Shown one piece after another: positions 35,215-43,362 of a stretch of 64,000 bases of DNA. The position numbers and the translations under genes were made by a program. Source of the stretch: Bradyrhizobium sp. OK095. Lineage in GTDB: Bacteria > Pseudomonadota > Alphaproteobacteria > Rhizobiales > Xanthobacteraceae. The stretch is from NCBI RefSeq assembly GCF_900109945.1, contig NZ_FOBX01000008.1, forward strand, positions 1 through 64,000, written 5' to 3'. Within the stretch, counting starts at the first letter, position 1. Each line of letters starts with the position of its first letter. The notes beneath the pieces are model-generated. The model was given only the letters and a program-made list of their open reading frames with translations, made no database searches and was not told the DNA's origin.

Positions 35215-36606
35215 ATGCGTTTCTTGCTCGCGGCAATGTCTCTCGCAGCCTTCGTCTTCAGCGGTCACGCGGCGCTCGCGGACAAGCGCGTTGCCTTCGT
35301 GGTCGGCAACGCCGCCTACAAGAATGTCCCGCAGCTCCCGAACCCCGCGATCGACGCCAAGTCGATGGCGCGGGTGCTGCGCAATGTCGGCTTCGATGTG
35401 GTCGAGGGCAGTAACCTCACCCGCGACGCCATGACGGCGAAGCTGCTCGAGTTCGGCAAGAAGAGCGAAGGCGCCGATGTGGCGCTGTTCTTTTATGCCG
35501 GCCACGGCATCGCGGTGAACGGCACCAATTACCTGCTGCCTATCGACGCCGACCTCAAATCCGAGATGGACGTCAAGCTCGGCGCGGCGATCAATGTCGA
35601 TCTGACGCTGGAGCAGACCATGGCGGATGCCAAGGTGAAGCTCGTGTTCCTCGATGCCTGCCGCGACAATCCCTTTGCCGCAAAAATCCGTTCGGCCAAG
35701 GCGACGCGGTCCGTCAACGTCGTAAGCGGCCTTGCCGAGATGAAGTCGGGCGAGGGCACGCTGATCGCGTTCGCGACCGGTCCTGGCCAGACCGCGCTCG
35801 ACGGCGAGGCCGGCACCAACAGCCCCTTTACCCGCGCGCTCCTTGCCAACATCGCGTCCCCCGGCCTCGAGATCCAGCAGGCGATGACCAAGGTCCGCGC
35901 CCAGGTCAATGACGAGACCAACAAGGCGCAGCTGCCCTGGGGCCACACCAATCTCACCGGCACGGTCTATCTCAATCCGGCTGCCGCGAGCACGACGGAT
36001 GTGGCTACGCCGATGCCAGTCGCCCAGGCCGGTGAAGTCGAGCTCGAGTTCTGGCGCTCGATCAAGGACACCAACAAGATCGAGGAGCTCAACGCCTACC
36101 TCACTAACTACCCGAACGGCACCTTCAAGCCGCTGGCGCTCGCCCGCATTGCCGCGCTCCAGGACGGGCCCTCGACGACGACGCGCAATCTCACCGCCGG
36201 CGTCGATCCCGCCACCTTCACCGACGCAGCCGACCAGGTCTCCGAGGACCAGATCGGCCTCGACAAGAACCAGCGCCGCGACGTGCAGCGCCGCCTCAGC
36301 GGCCTCGGCTTCGACGTCAAGGCGACCGGCAAGTTCGACGAGGAGACCCGCTCCGTGATGAAGCGCTGGCAGGCGGCGCGCGGCTATCCCGCGACCGGCT
36401 ATCTCAACAAGCTCCAGCACAAGGCGATGCAGTCCGAGATCGTCTCCAGCCGCGTCTCCTCGTCGGACGACTCCGAAGACGAGCCGACGCGTCACCGCTC
36501 TTCCGGCGGCGGTGGCAGCCGTCGCGCTCACGGTGGTGGCGGCGGTATGGCCGGGCCCGGTGCTGTGTTCGGTCACATGATGGGTGGATTGTTCGGCCGC
36601 CGTTGA
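35215..36606 (+). CDS. exported caspase-family (peptidase C14) protein, orthocaspase-like
   Basis: 463 residues. A signal peptide (FLLAAMSLAAFVFSGHAALA) precedes the caspase domain: KRVAFVVGNAAYKN, catalytic His97 in FFYAGHG and Cys149 in VFLDACRDNPF, and FATGPGQTALDGEAGTNSPFTRALL. A C-terminal peptidoglycan-binding-like segment follows (RRDVQRRLSGLGFDVKATGKFDEETRSVMKRWQ, in consecutive blocks), then a low-complexity Ser/Gly tail ending GLFGRR. The dyad is intact. Proteases of this kind in bacteria are poorly understood. ATG 35215 has GGGGAGAAA upstream; a CRP-like site lies upstream. Confidence 0.9.
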   Translation: MRFLLAAMSLAAFVFSGHAALADKRVAFVVGNAAYKNVPQLPNPAIDAKSMARVLRNVGFDVVEGSNLTRDAMTAKLLEFGKKSEGADVALFFYAGHGIAVNGTNYLLPIDADLKSEMDVKLGAAINVDLTLEQTMADAKVKLVFLDACRDNPFAAKIRSAKATRSVNVVSGLAEMKSGEGTLIAFATGPGQTALDGEAGTNSPFTRALLANIASPGLEIQQAMTKVRAQVNDETNKAQLPWGHTNLTGTVYLNPAAASTTDVATPMPVAQAGEVELEFWRSIKDTNKIEELNAYLTNYPNGTFKPLALARIAALQDGPSTTTRNLTAGVDPATFTDAADQVSEDQIGLDKNQRRDVQRRLSGLGFDVKATGKFDEETRSVMKRWQAARGYPATGYLNKLQHKAMQSEIVSSRVSSSDDSEDEPTRHRSSGGGGSRRAHGGGGGMAGPGAVFGHMMGGLFGRR

Positions 36607-36628
36607 GATCGGAATCATCGCAAAGGTC

Positions 36629-36651
36629 GAGGCGGTCCTTCGGGCCGCCTC
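36629..36651 (+). terminator. hairpin after the caspase-family gene
   Basis: A 10-bp stem GAGGCGGTCC/GGGCCGCCTC with one wobble and a 3-base loop lies 22 bp after the stop codon. No T-run follows, so it may only stabilise the mRNA end. Confidence 0.4.
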
Positions 36652-36790
36652 ATCTCGTCAGAACCTATGCACATCGATCGTCGCAAAGCCGTCGCCGCAT
36701 GGCCCGCCCGCGAACAAGCTTTCGGCCAGATGCGCGCCTAGCAGGAGTTCTCGCCACCAATCGTAGACGAGGGGAGCCGAGTTCCGTCCA

Positions 36791-37117
36791 GTGCCGAGGC
36801 CAAGTGATTATCAGCGTGATTACCAGTCCTATCGCAATGGTCCGCCGGATCGGACCGTCTCGCTGAGCTCCATGCCCATCTATATCGGTGCGGCGATGAT
36901 TGCCGTGGCGATCCTGCTGTCGACGCTGATCACCGGGCTGACCTCCCGCTATGCCGGCCTCGACGGGCCGACCGACGAGAACATGTGGCTGGTCGACCGT
37001 CTCACCGGCAGCGTCTATCGCTGCCAGGGGGAGGGGCGCGGCAGGGCCTCGTGCGAGCCTGATGTCGCCACCGGCAGCGTTGGTGACCGGCCCAAGGCGC
37101 CGAAGGATGGCCGCTAG
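36791..37117 (+). CDS. hypothetical protein with one membrane segment
   Basis: 108 residues. A hydrophilic, Arg/Tyr-rich N terminus is followed by a single membrane helix at about residues 29-50 (MPIYIGAAMIAVAILLSTLI) and a hydrophilic C-terminal part with WLVDRLTGSVYRCQ. The GSVYRC motif recurs in small rhizobial membrane proteins, but no function is known to me. GTG 36791 is the only reasonable start, and its ribosome site is weak. Confidence 0.6.
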   Translation: MPRPSDYQRDYQSYRNGPPDRTVSLSSMPIYIGAAMIAVAILLSTLITGLTSRYAGLDGPTDENMWLVDRLTGSVYRCQGEGRGRASCEPDVATGSVGDRPKAPKDGR

Positions 37118-37194
37118 GCTCATTCGCTTCGCACCGCAGCAAGAAAAATTTCTTCTCCGCGAAACATTCCTCCTGGAAAAACGTACTAACGAAT

Positions 37195-37220
37195 ACCGGC
37201 ATGGCGCCGGTTTGGTTTTT
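37195..37220 (+). terminator. terminator-like hairpin before the Met-rich protein gene
   Basis: Stem ACCGGC/GCCGGT with loop ATGGC is followed by TTGGTTTTT. It ends only a few bases before the GGAGGAGA ribosome site of the next gene, so it is either the end of the upstream transcript or a leader attenuator. Confidence 0.55.
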
Positions 37221-37237
37221 ACGGAGGAGACTTTTCG

Positions 37238-37492
37238 ATGAAGATCTTGCTGACCGCCGCCGCCCTTGCCGCATTCGCTCTTTCCCTGTCGCCCGCATCC
37301 GCCGCCATGATGGCGTGCACCGGCGATAACATGATGAAATCGACAGCCATGATGATGGGCACGGCCGACACGCCTGCCAAGGTCGCGGCCAACAAGGAAA
37401 TGGCCATGGCCAACATGGACATGAGCAATGGCAAGATGAAGGGCGGCTGCATGCATTACATGAAGGCGCAGAAGGCCATGATGATGAAGTAG
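37238..37492 (+). CDS. small exported methionine-rich protein
   Basis: 84 residues. The signal peptide MKILLTAAALAAFALSLSPASA is followed by a mature part of about 62 residues in which 17 are Met, including three MMM or MM clusters, plus two Cys and one His. Met clusters in exported proteins commonly bind copper(I) or silver, so a metal-binding role is plausible but unproven. The ribosome site GGAGGAG is strong. A clear terminator follows. No copper-resistance gene is adjacent. Confidence 0.78.
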   Translation: MKILLTAAALAAFALSLSPASAAMMACTGDNMMKSTAMMMGTADTPAKVAANKEMAMANMDMSNGKMKGGCMHYMKAQKAMMMK

Positions 37493-37514
37493 GCGCCAAG
37501 GCGCGCACCGTCCG

Positions 37515-37548
37515 GCCGCGCTGTCAGCAGATGGCAGCGCGGCTTTTT
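37515..37548 (+). terminator. Rho-independent terminator after the Met-rich protein gene
   Basis: Perfect 9-bp stem GCCGCGCTG/CAGCGCGGC, loop of 11 bases, then TTTTTCTTTT. Confidence 0.9.
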
Positions 37549-37610
37549 CTTTTGTAGTTTCCGGCCCGCTTCTTTTTCCCGGCGCGAATCCCGCTACATT
37601 GCCCCTCGCA

Positions 37611-38774
37611 ATGTCACGCTCGCCCAAACCGCTTCCGATCACCACGACGCAGGCCCGGCAGATCTGGCTCCACGCCCAGAGGCTGGACGAGCGCGCGCCG
37701 TTCGGGGAGGGCGCGGCAGCCGTGGCGGATGCGATCGCCCATCTCGGCTATGTACAGATCGACACCATCAACGTGATCGAGCGCTGCCACCACCATATCC
37801 TCTTCAGCCGCATTCCGTCCTACCGCCGCGCCGATCTGCGCCAGGCCCAGAGCGCCGACCGAAGCGTGTTCGAATACTGGACCCACGCGCTGTCTTATGT
37901 GCCGGCTGGCGATTTCCGCTTCTTCCTGCCGGCGATGCGCGAGCACAAGCGTGAAGGGCACAGATGGTATGCTTCGGTGAAGCCTGCCGACACGCGCAAG
38001 GTGATGCGGCTGCTGCGCGCCGGCCCGCTGACGATCCGCGACATCGAGGACGACGTGCTCACCGAGAAAGAGCACCTTTGGCAGAGCCGCAAGCCCTCCA
38101 AGCGGGCCTTGCAGCTCGCCTTCTACACGGGCGTTGCGACCGTCAGCGAGCGCCAGGGTATGCTCAAGACCTATGAGCTGATGACCCGCCATTTCGGCTG
38201 GGACAAGCTGCCGAAGCCGGCATCGAGCAAGGACATCACGGTCTATCTGCTCGACCGCGCGCTGCGCTCGCAAGGTGCGGTGAGCCTGGATTCGATCTGC
38301 CATTTGGATGCGCCGAGCAAGAAGGCGGTCGCAGGCCTGATTGCTTCGCGAGTCCGCCGCGGTGAGCTCGTGCCTGTCGCGATCGACGGCGCCGGCAAGC
38401 AGGAGCATTGGGCCGCGCCCGCGGCGCTTGAAGCGAGCGGCGAGGTGTCGCCGGATCTCGTCCACATCCTGTCGCCGTTCGATCCCCTGATCATCCAGCG
38501 CAAGCGCACCAATCTCGTCTTCGGCTACAACCATCTGTTCGAGGCCTATGTGCCGAAGGCCAGGCGTAAGCTCGGCTATTTCGCGCTCCCCGTGCTGGTC
38601 GGCGACGAGATCGTCGCCGCGCTCGACCTCAAGACCGACCGGCAGGCGAAGAAGCTGTTGATGCAGAAATGGACCTGGATCGGGGAGGGGAAGAAGACCG
38701 CGGGGCGCAAGGAGCTCAAGCGCAAGATCGAGGACGAGCTCGATCGCTTCGAGCGGTTTCAGCTCGCGGAATGA
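37611..38774 (+). CDS. AlkZ/YcaQ-like DNA glycosylase (winged-helix family)
   Basis: 387 residues, the length of the YcaQ/AlkZ family. The catalytic Q-x-D motif of that family is seen as YVQIDTINV (Gln49, Asp51), followed by ERCHHHILFSRIPSY and the C-terminal SPFDPLIIQRKR with FEAYVPKARRKLGYFALPVL. Characterised members unhook interstrand crosslinks or remove bulky alkylated bases. No secondary-metabolite cluster is near, so a housekeeping (YcaQ-like) rather than self-resistance role is likely. ATG 37611 lies shortly after the terminator of the Met-rich protein gene. Confidence 0.82.
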   Translation: MSRSPKPLPITTTQARQIWLHAQRLDERAPFGEGAAAVADAIAHLGYVQIDTINVIERCHHHILFSRIPSYRRADLRQAQSADRSVFEYWTHALSYVPAGDFRFFLPAMREHKREGHRWYASVKPADTRKVMRLLRAGPLTIRDIEDDVLTEKEHLWQSRKPSKRALQLAFYTGVATVSERQGMLKTYELMTRHFGWDKLPKPASSKDITVYLLDRALRSQGAVSLDSICHLDAPSKKAVAGLIASRVRRGELVPVAIDGAGKQEHWAAPAALEASGEVSPDLVHILSPFDPLIIQRKRTNLVFGYNHLFEAYVPKARRKLGYFALPVLVGDEIVAALDLKTDRQAKKLLMQKWTWIGEGKKTAGRKELKRKIEDELDRFERFQLAE

Positions 38775-38787
38775 GCGTGGGGTGACC

Positions 38788-39789
38788 CTACCTCATCTGG
38801 ACAACGACTTTCCCCTTGGCCCTGCCTTTTGCAAGGTAGCCGAGGGCGTCCTTTGCCTGCGCAAATGGGAATACTTTGTCGATCACCGGCCGAATGTGGC
38901 CCGATTTGAGAATCTCGGCGATCTGCGAGAGCTGACCGCCGTCCGGATGCACAAACAGGAATGAATATTCGGCGCCGCGTTTTCCGGCGCCGCGGATGAT
39001 CTTGCGGCTCAGCAGGCCGAACAGGAACACCATGAAGAAATTCATGCCTCGGGCACGGGCGAATGCGGCGTCCGGAGGTCCGATGAGTGAGACGATGGTG
39101 CTTCCACCCTTCAAGATCCCGAGGGATTTCTCGATCGCGTCGCCCCTGATTGTGCCCAGCACGGCATCGTAGTCCCGCAGCACCGTCTCAAACTGCTGCT
39201 TGTTGTAATCGACCACGTCATCGGCGCCGAGGCTGCGCACCAGATCGACGTTTCCGCTGCTGGTCGTCGTTCCCACCGTGGCGCCAAGATATTTCGCGAG
39301 TTGGATCGCGAACGTGCCGATGCCGCCGGAGCCTGCCGGAATGAATACCTTTTGGCCGGGCTTGAGGCGCGCACGCTCATTCAGCGCTTGCCACGACGTC
39401 AGTGCGACCATCGGGATGGACGCCGCTTGCACAAAGTCCAGGTTGGGCGGCTTGAGCGCGGCGGCGGTCTCGGGAACGACCGCGAATTCAGCGAGCGCGC
39501 CCGTGCCGAGGTCGAAGATGCTGGCGAAGATCTCGTCGCCCGGCTTGAAGCGGGTGACGCGATTTCCGACCTCCACCACGACCCCGGCCAGATCGCTGCC
39601 CAACGTGGCCGGGAGTTGAAAGCGCAGGATCGGCTTGAATGCTCCTTGCGGAATCATGTTGTCGATCGGATTCAAGCCGGCCGCGTGGACCTGAACCAGA
39701 ATTTCATCCGGCTTTGGCGTCGGCCGGGGCGTATCGATGAACGCAAGCTGATCGGCTTTGCCATAACGCTTGAAGGTGAGTGCTTTCAT
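38788..39789 (-). CDS. NADP-dependent zinc-less alcohol dehydrogenase (quinone oxidoreductase-like)
   Basis: 333 residues of the MDR superfamily. MKALTFKRYGKADQLAFID, VHAAGLNPIDNMIPQG and LGSDLAGVVVEVG mark the N-terminal domain; the nucleotide-binding motif is AGSGGIGTFAIQLAKYLGA. Structural and catalytic zinc ligands are absent, as in quinone oxidoreductases. It probably reduces enones or quinones with NADPH. It follows the SDR gene by 50 bp on the same strand. ATG 39789 is chosen over an upstream open extension that overlaps the SDR. Confidence 0.88.
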   Translation of the reverse strand: MKALTFKRYGKADQLAFIDTPRPTPKPDEILVQVHAAGLNPIDNMIPQGAFKPILRFQLPATLGSDLAGVVVEVGNRVTRFKPGDEIFASIFDLGTGALAEFAVVPETAAALKPPNLDFVQAASIPMVALTSWQALNERARLKPGQKVFIPAGSGGIGTFAIQLAKYLGATVGTTTSSGNVDLVRSLGADDVVDYNKQQFETVLRDYDAVLGTIRGDAIEKSLGILKGGSTIVSLIGPPDAAFARARGMNFFMVFLFGLLSRKIIRGAGKRGAEYSFLFVHPDGGQLSQIAEILKSGHIRPVIDKVFPFAQAKDALGYLAKGRAKGKVVVQMR

Positions 39790-39839
39790 GTCTCTGTGTC
39801 CGATGGGTCTGCGCCGGGAGCGGCGGCGCCCGCATGCCG

Positions 39840-40691
39840 TCAAAAAGCGCGTGCGGGACGGGGGGACGGTGACGCCTGCGGCGCATCGAGCCGGAGGTCC
39901 TTTCGAATCCCGGAATCGACCAGGCCAGCGGGCGCAAATCTGCGAAGAAATCGCAGACGGTTCGCGAGCTTGCCGGCTGCGTACCGAATTTTCGGATGCG
40001 TCGCGTTCGCCGCCTTCAACACGGTTTCGGCGACCACATCCGGCGATTCGGCGGTTGCCATGACCTCATTCACCCGCCTGCTCACGCCCGCACGTGCCTC
40101 GCGATAGTCGTCGATCTTGACGTCCGGCTCGATGAAGTTCGCGTCGAACGGCGTCTTCGTGTACGCGGGTTCGATGAGGGAGACCCTGATACCCCGCGTG
40201 CGCAGCTCGTGGTCGAGCGATTCCGAATAGCCTTCCACCGCGTGCTTGGTCGCCGCATAGAGCGCCCCATACGGCATCGGCAGAAAGCCAAGGACGGAGC
40301 TGATGTTGATGATGCGGCCGCTGCCCTGGCGGCGCATCTGCGGCAGCACGGCGCGCGTCATCCGGATCAGCCCGAAAAAATTCGTCTCGAAGATCGACCG
40401 GGCCTGCTCGATCGAGCTCTCCTCCGCGCCGCCGGGGGCCACGCCGAATCCGGCGTTATTCACGAGCAGATCGATGCGACCATCACGCCGGATCACCTCG
40501 CCGACCGCCGCCGCCACGGATTCGTCGCTGGTCACGTCGAGGGCCAGCATCTCGAACGATCGCTTGCCGGCCTGAACTCCGCGTCTGCTGGTGCCGTAGA
40601 CCTTGTAGCCGGCCGTCGCCAGCCGCTGCGCCGTGGCTTCGCCGATGCCCGACGAGGCACCTGTCACGAGAGCAATCTTTGCTTTGGTCAT
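39840..40691 (-). CDS. short-chain dehydrogenase/reductase
   Basis: 283 residues, classical SDR: cofactor motif TGASSGIGEA, structural NNAGFG, catalytic Ser in INISSVLG and YAATK. The C terminus is a basic tail. The substrate is not predictable. It heads an operon with the quinone-oxidoreductase-like gene and is divergent from a TetR gene; operator-like sequences lie between them. Confidence 0.9.
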   Translation of the reverse strand: MTKAKIALVTGASSGIGEATAQRLATAGYKVYGTSRRGVQAGKRSFEMLALDVTSDESVAAAVGEVIRRDGRIDLLVNNAGFGVAPGGAEESSIEQARSIFETNFFGLIRMTRAVLPQMRRQGSGRIINISSVLGFLPMPYGALYAATKHAVEGYSESLDHELRTRGIRVSLIEPAYTKTPFDANFIEPDVKIDDYREARAGVSRRVNEVMATAESPDVVAETVLKAANATHPKIRYAAGKLANRLRFLRRFAPAGLVDSGIRKDLRLDAPQASPSPRPARAF

Positions 40692-40730
40692 GACCTTCTC
40701 CTGATGATCGGCGCCGCGCCGTCGGTTTTG

Positions 40731-40776
40731 ATTGCGATCGTAATGATTGAATTAGATGGCGGTCGTAATTATAATT
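40731..40776. promoter_or_regulatory. candidate TetR operators between the SDR and TetR genes
   Basis: ATTGCGATCGTAAT (40731-40744) is palindromic apart from one base pair. The GCGRTCGTAAT part repeats directly 25 bp away (40734 and 40759). AATTATAATT (40767-40776) is a further palindrome and may be a promoter -10. The gap is AT-rich compared with its surroundings. Confidence 0.5.
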
Positions 40777-40806
40777 GTCAAGACCCTCTGATTCAGGACC
40801 TTCGAC

Positions 40807-41358
40807 ATGCGTGTTTCCAAGGAAAAGGCGGCCGACAACCGCGACCGGATTCTAGCGGCGGCCTCGCGCCTGATCCGGGAGCGCGGGATCTCCGGCGCCG
40901 GCGTCGACGCGCTGACCGAAGCGGCCGGCATGACCCACGGCGGCCTCTACAGCCAATTCGGTTCCAAGCAGCGGCTTGTCGAAGAAGCCATCGCCGAAGC
41001 AATCGCCTCCAAGGGACGAGAACTCAGTAAAATGACCACGGTCGGCGATTACGTTTCGGAATATCTCTCGCCGGCGCACCGGGACGATCCGGGAAGCGGC
41101 TGCCCGTTTGCGGCCCTGTCTTCTGAAATGCAGCGCCAAAGCCAGGGCGCGCGGGAACGATTTACCGCCGGCGTGAAGGGCATGATCGGGTGGCTCAGCG
41201 CCCGAATCTGTCCGGGGGCGAGGCAACGCCAGCGCGATGAGGATGCGATCGTGACCCTTGCTTCTCTGGTCGGAGCGGTTGTGCTCGCCCGCGCCGTGAG
41301 CGATCCCAAATTGTCAGATGAGATTCTCCGCGCCACCAGGAAAAAGCTGGCTGGCTAG
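40807..41358 (+). CDS. TetR-family transcriptional regulator
   Basis: 183 residues. The DNA-binding domain has ILAAASRLIRERGISGAGVD and LTEAAGMTHGGLYSQFGSKQRLVEEA; the GGLYSQFGSK form and PGSGCPFAALSSE in the ligand domain resemble the subgroup that controls electrophile-responsive oxidoreductases. It should repress itself and the divergent SDR-ADH operon. Its stop overlaps the stop of the convergent DUF2809 gene. Confidence 0.88.
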   Translation: MRVSKEKAADNRDRILAAASRLIRERGISGAGVDALTEAAGMTHGGLYSQFGSKQRLVEEAIAEAIASKGRELSKMTTVGDYVSEYLSPAHRDDPGSGCPFAALSSEMQRQSQGARERFTAGVKGMIGWLSARICPGARQRQRDEDAIVTLASLVGAVVLARAVSDPKLSDEILRATRKKLAG

Positions 41359-41825
41359 CCTTTATCTGCCCTGCGCATCTCCATGAGCCGATCCAGCCAG
41401 ACACCGAGCGCAATGCCGATCATGTAGGCCACGATATTCCACAGCGAGAAGATGCGCCCGAGCAGCAAGGCGCCGGCCGCGGTGAGCCGGAACGCGTCGA
41501 GCCATGGCGTGTGCACAAGGCGAGAGAGCTCGACCAAGATTGCGATTGCCACAGCGATGGCTGCAATCTGCGTCCGAGAAAGTCGCGGCAGCAAAACCCC
41601 GACCAGCAGAAACACCATCGTCGCCCACAGCAGCGAGCCGCCATACTTCACGACGAAGGCGGGCAGGCCGAGCGGAAAGCCGTACCAGCGCAAGCCCAGT
41701 CCGCTGGCGATCACGACCAGCGCGAGGGCGGCGCGGACCAGCGATGTCCGTAGCGGCGCAATGGTGTTGACCGGCTGCGTCCCGTGCATTGCCTGCTCCA
41801 TTGACTCTTTGCCCGCGATGCTCAA
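41355..41825 (-). CDS. DUF2809-like small membrane protein
   Basis: 156 residues with four or five hydrophobic segments. RWYGFPLGLPAFVVKYGGSLLWATMVFLL read as consecutive blocks, then VELSRLVHTPWLDAFRLTAAGALLLGR, agree with the DUF2809 family pattern (short inner-membrane proteins of unknown function). ATG 41825 is the upstream start; ATG 41801 or 41789 are alternatives. Divergent from the MFS gene, 43 bp apart. Confidence 0.7.
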   Translation of the reverse strand: MSIAGKESMEQAMHGTQPVNTIAPLRTSLVRAALALVVIASGLGLRWYGFPLGLPAFVVKYGGSLLWATMVFLLVGVLLPRLSRTQIAAIAVAIAILVELSRLVHTPWLDAFRLTAAGALLLGRIFSLWNIVAYMIGIALGVWLDRLMEMRRADKG

Positions 41826-41868
41826 AACCCCGGATCAGCTCACAAAAGCAACAACCCGGGGGGAAGCC

Positions 41869-43200
41869 ATGAGCCAGACCACGACCTATGCCGGTTCCGC
41901 CGGCGCAGCCAAGTCGGAAATCGAGAGTTCGACCATTCGCGCCATCTCCTGGCGCCTGATTCCGTTCCTGGTGCTGGCCTACTTCTTCTCCTATCTCGAC
42001 CGGGTCAATCTCGGCTTCGCCGCGCTGACCATGAACGCGGAATTCAAGTTCACGCCGCTGATCTTCTCCTGGGGCGCCGGCATCTTCTTCATCGGTTATT
42101 TCATCTTCGAGGTGCCAAGCAATCTGGCGCTGGAGAAGTTCGGCGCCAGCCGCTGGATCGCCCGCATCATGGTGACCTGGGGCATCATCTCGGCGCTGAT
42201 GGCGCTCACCAGCGGTGTCACGAGCTTCTACGTGCTGCGCTTCCTGCTCGGCGTGGCCGAAGCCGGCTTCTTCCCCGGCATCATCCTTTATCTGACCTAT
42301 TGGTTTCCGGCCGAATATCGCGCCCGCTTCCTCGCGGCCTTTGCCATCGCCGTGCCGATCTCGACCGTGATCGGCGCGCCGGTGTCGGGCCTGCTGCTTG
42401 GGCTCGACGGTGCGATGGGCCTGAAGGGCTGGCAGTGGCTGTTCATTCTCGAGGGCATCCCCTCGGTGCTGCTCGGCATCGTCACCTGGTTCTACCTCAC
42501 TGACAGGCCGGAGAAGGCGGACTGGCTCTCAGCCGAGCAGAAGGCCTGGCTCAAGGCGAAGCTCGATTCCGAGATCGCGGCCAAGCAGGCCGTGAAGCAT
42601 CTGTCGCTCGGTGAGGCGCTGTCGTCGCCGAAGGTGATCATGCTGAGCCTGGTCTATTTCGGCTTCGTCGGCGCGCTCTATGGCATGCAGTTCTGGCTGC
42701 CGCAGATCGTCAAGGCGTTCGGACTCACCAATGCGCAGACCGGCTTTGTCACCGCGATCCCCTATGTGTTCGGCACCATCGCGATGATCCTGTGGGCGCG
42801 GCATTCGGATGCGACGCGCGAGCGCGTGATGCATGTCGGTGCGCCCATGATCCTGATCGCCATTGCGCTCGCTGTCTCCAGCTATCTCACCGACCCCGTC
42901 ATGACGATGGTGGCGCTGACCTTCGCCGCCATCGGCGTGTTCTGCGTCTTCGGCGTGTTCTGGACCCTGCCGACCGCCTGGCTGTCAGGCACCGCGGCCG
43001 CCGGCGCGATCGCGCTGATCAACTCGATCGGCAATCTCGCCGGCTTCGGTGGGCCCTATCTGATCGGCTGGGTCAAGGAAGCCACCGGCCAGACCTCGAC
43101 CGGCCTGCTCGTGCTCGCCGTGCTGCCCCTGATCGCCAGCATTTTGGTCTTCGTCGGCGGCCACGAGACCAAGCACGAGTTCGCCGAACAGGGGCGGTAA
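41869..43200 (+). CDS. MFS transporter, anion:cation symporter type
   Basis: 443 residues with twelve predicted membrane helices. The N-terminal PFLVLAYFFSYLDRVNLGFAAL and the loop GVAEAGFFPGIILYLTYWFP with YRAR are signatures of the ACS family, which carries organic acids such as phthalate, tartrate, glucarate or hydroxybenzoates. No catabolic genes flank it, so the substrate stays open. The frame extends upstream through the divergent gene; ATG 41869 follows GGGGGGAAG. Confidence 0.9.
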   Translation: MSQTTTYAGSAGAAKSEIESSTIRAISWRLIPFLVLAYFFSYLDRVNLGFAALTMNAEFKFTPLIFSWGAGIFFIGYFIFEVPSNLALEKFGASRWIARIMVTWGIISALMALTSGVTSFYVLRFLLGVAEAGFFPGIILYLTYWFPAEYRARFLAAFAIAVPISTVIGAPVSGLLLGLDGAMGLKGWQWLFILEGIPSVLLGIVTWFYLTDRPEKADWLSAEQKAWLKAKLDSEIAAKQAVKHLSLGEALSSPKVIMLSLVYFGFVGALYGMQFWLPQIVKAFGLTNAQTGFVTAIPYVFGTIAMILWARHSDATRERVMHVGAPMILIAIALAVSSYLTDPVMTMVALTFAAIGVFCVFGVFWTLPTAWLSGTAAAGAIALINSIGNLAGFGGPYLIGWVKEATGQTSTGLLVLAVLPLIASILVFVGGHETKHEFAEQGR

Positions 43201-43362
43201 GGCAGCGCTGGCGGGGTCCCCGGGCATCAACCCGTTTCCGTTCGATTGGGGTGGGCGTCGTACTGTGTGAGGACGCTCACATTCCTTCGGCGAGCCGTGT
43301 CGCCTTCTCAACCGTTCGATGTTACGGTTCCATATTGCCTGTCTGAGGGATTCTTTATTTTG

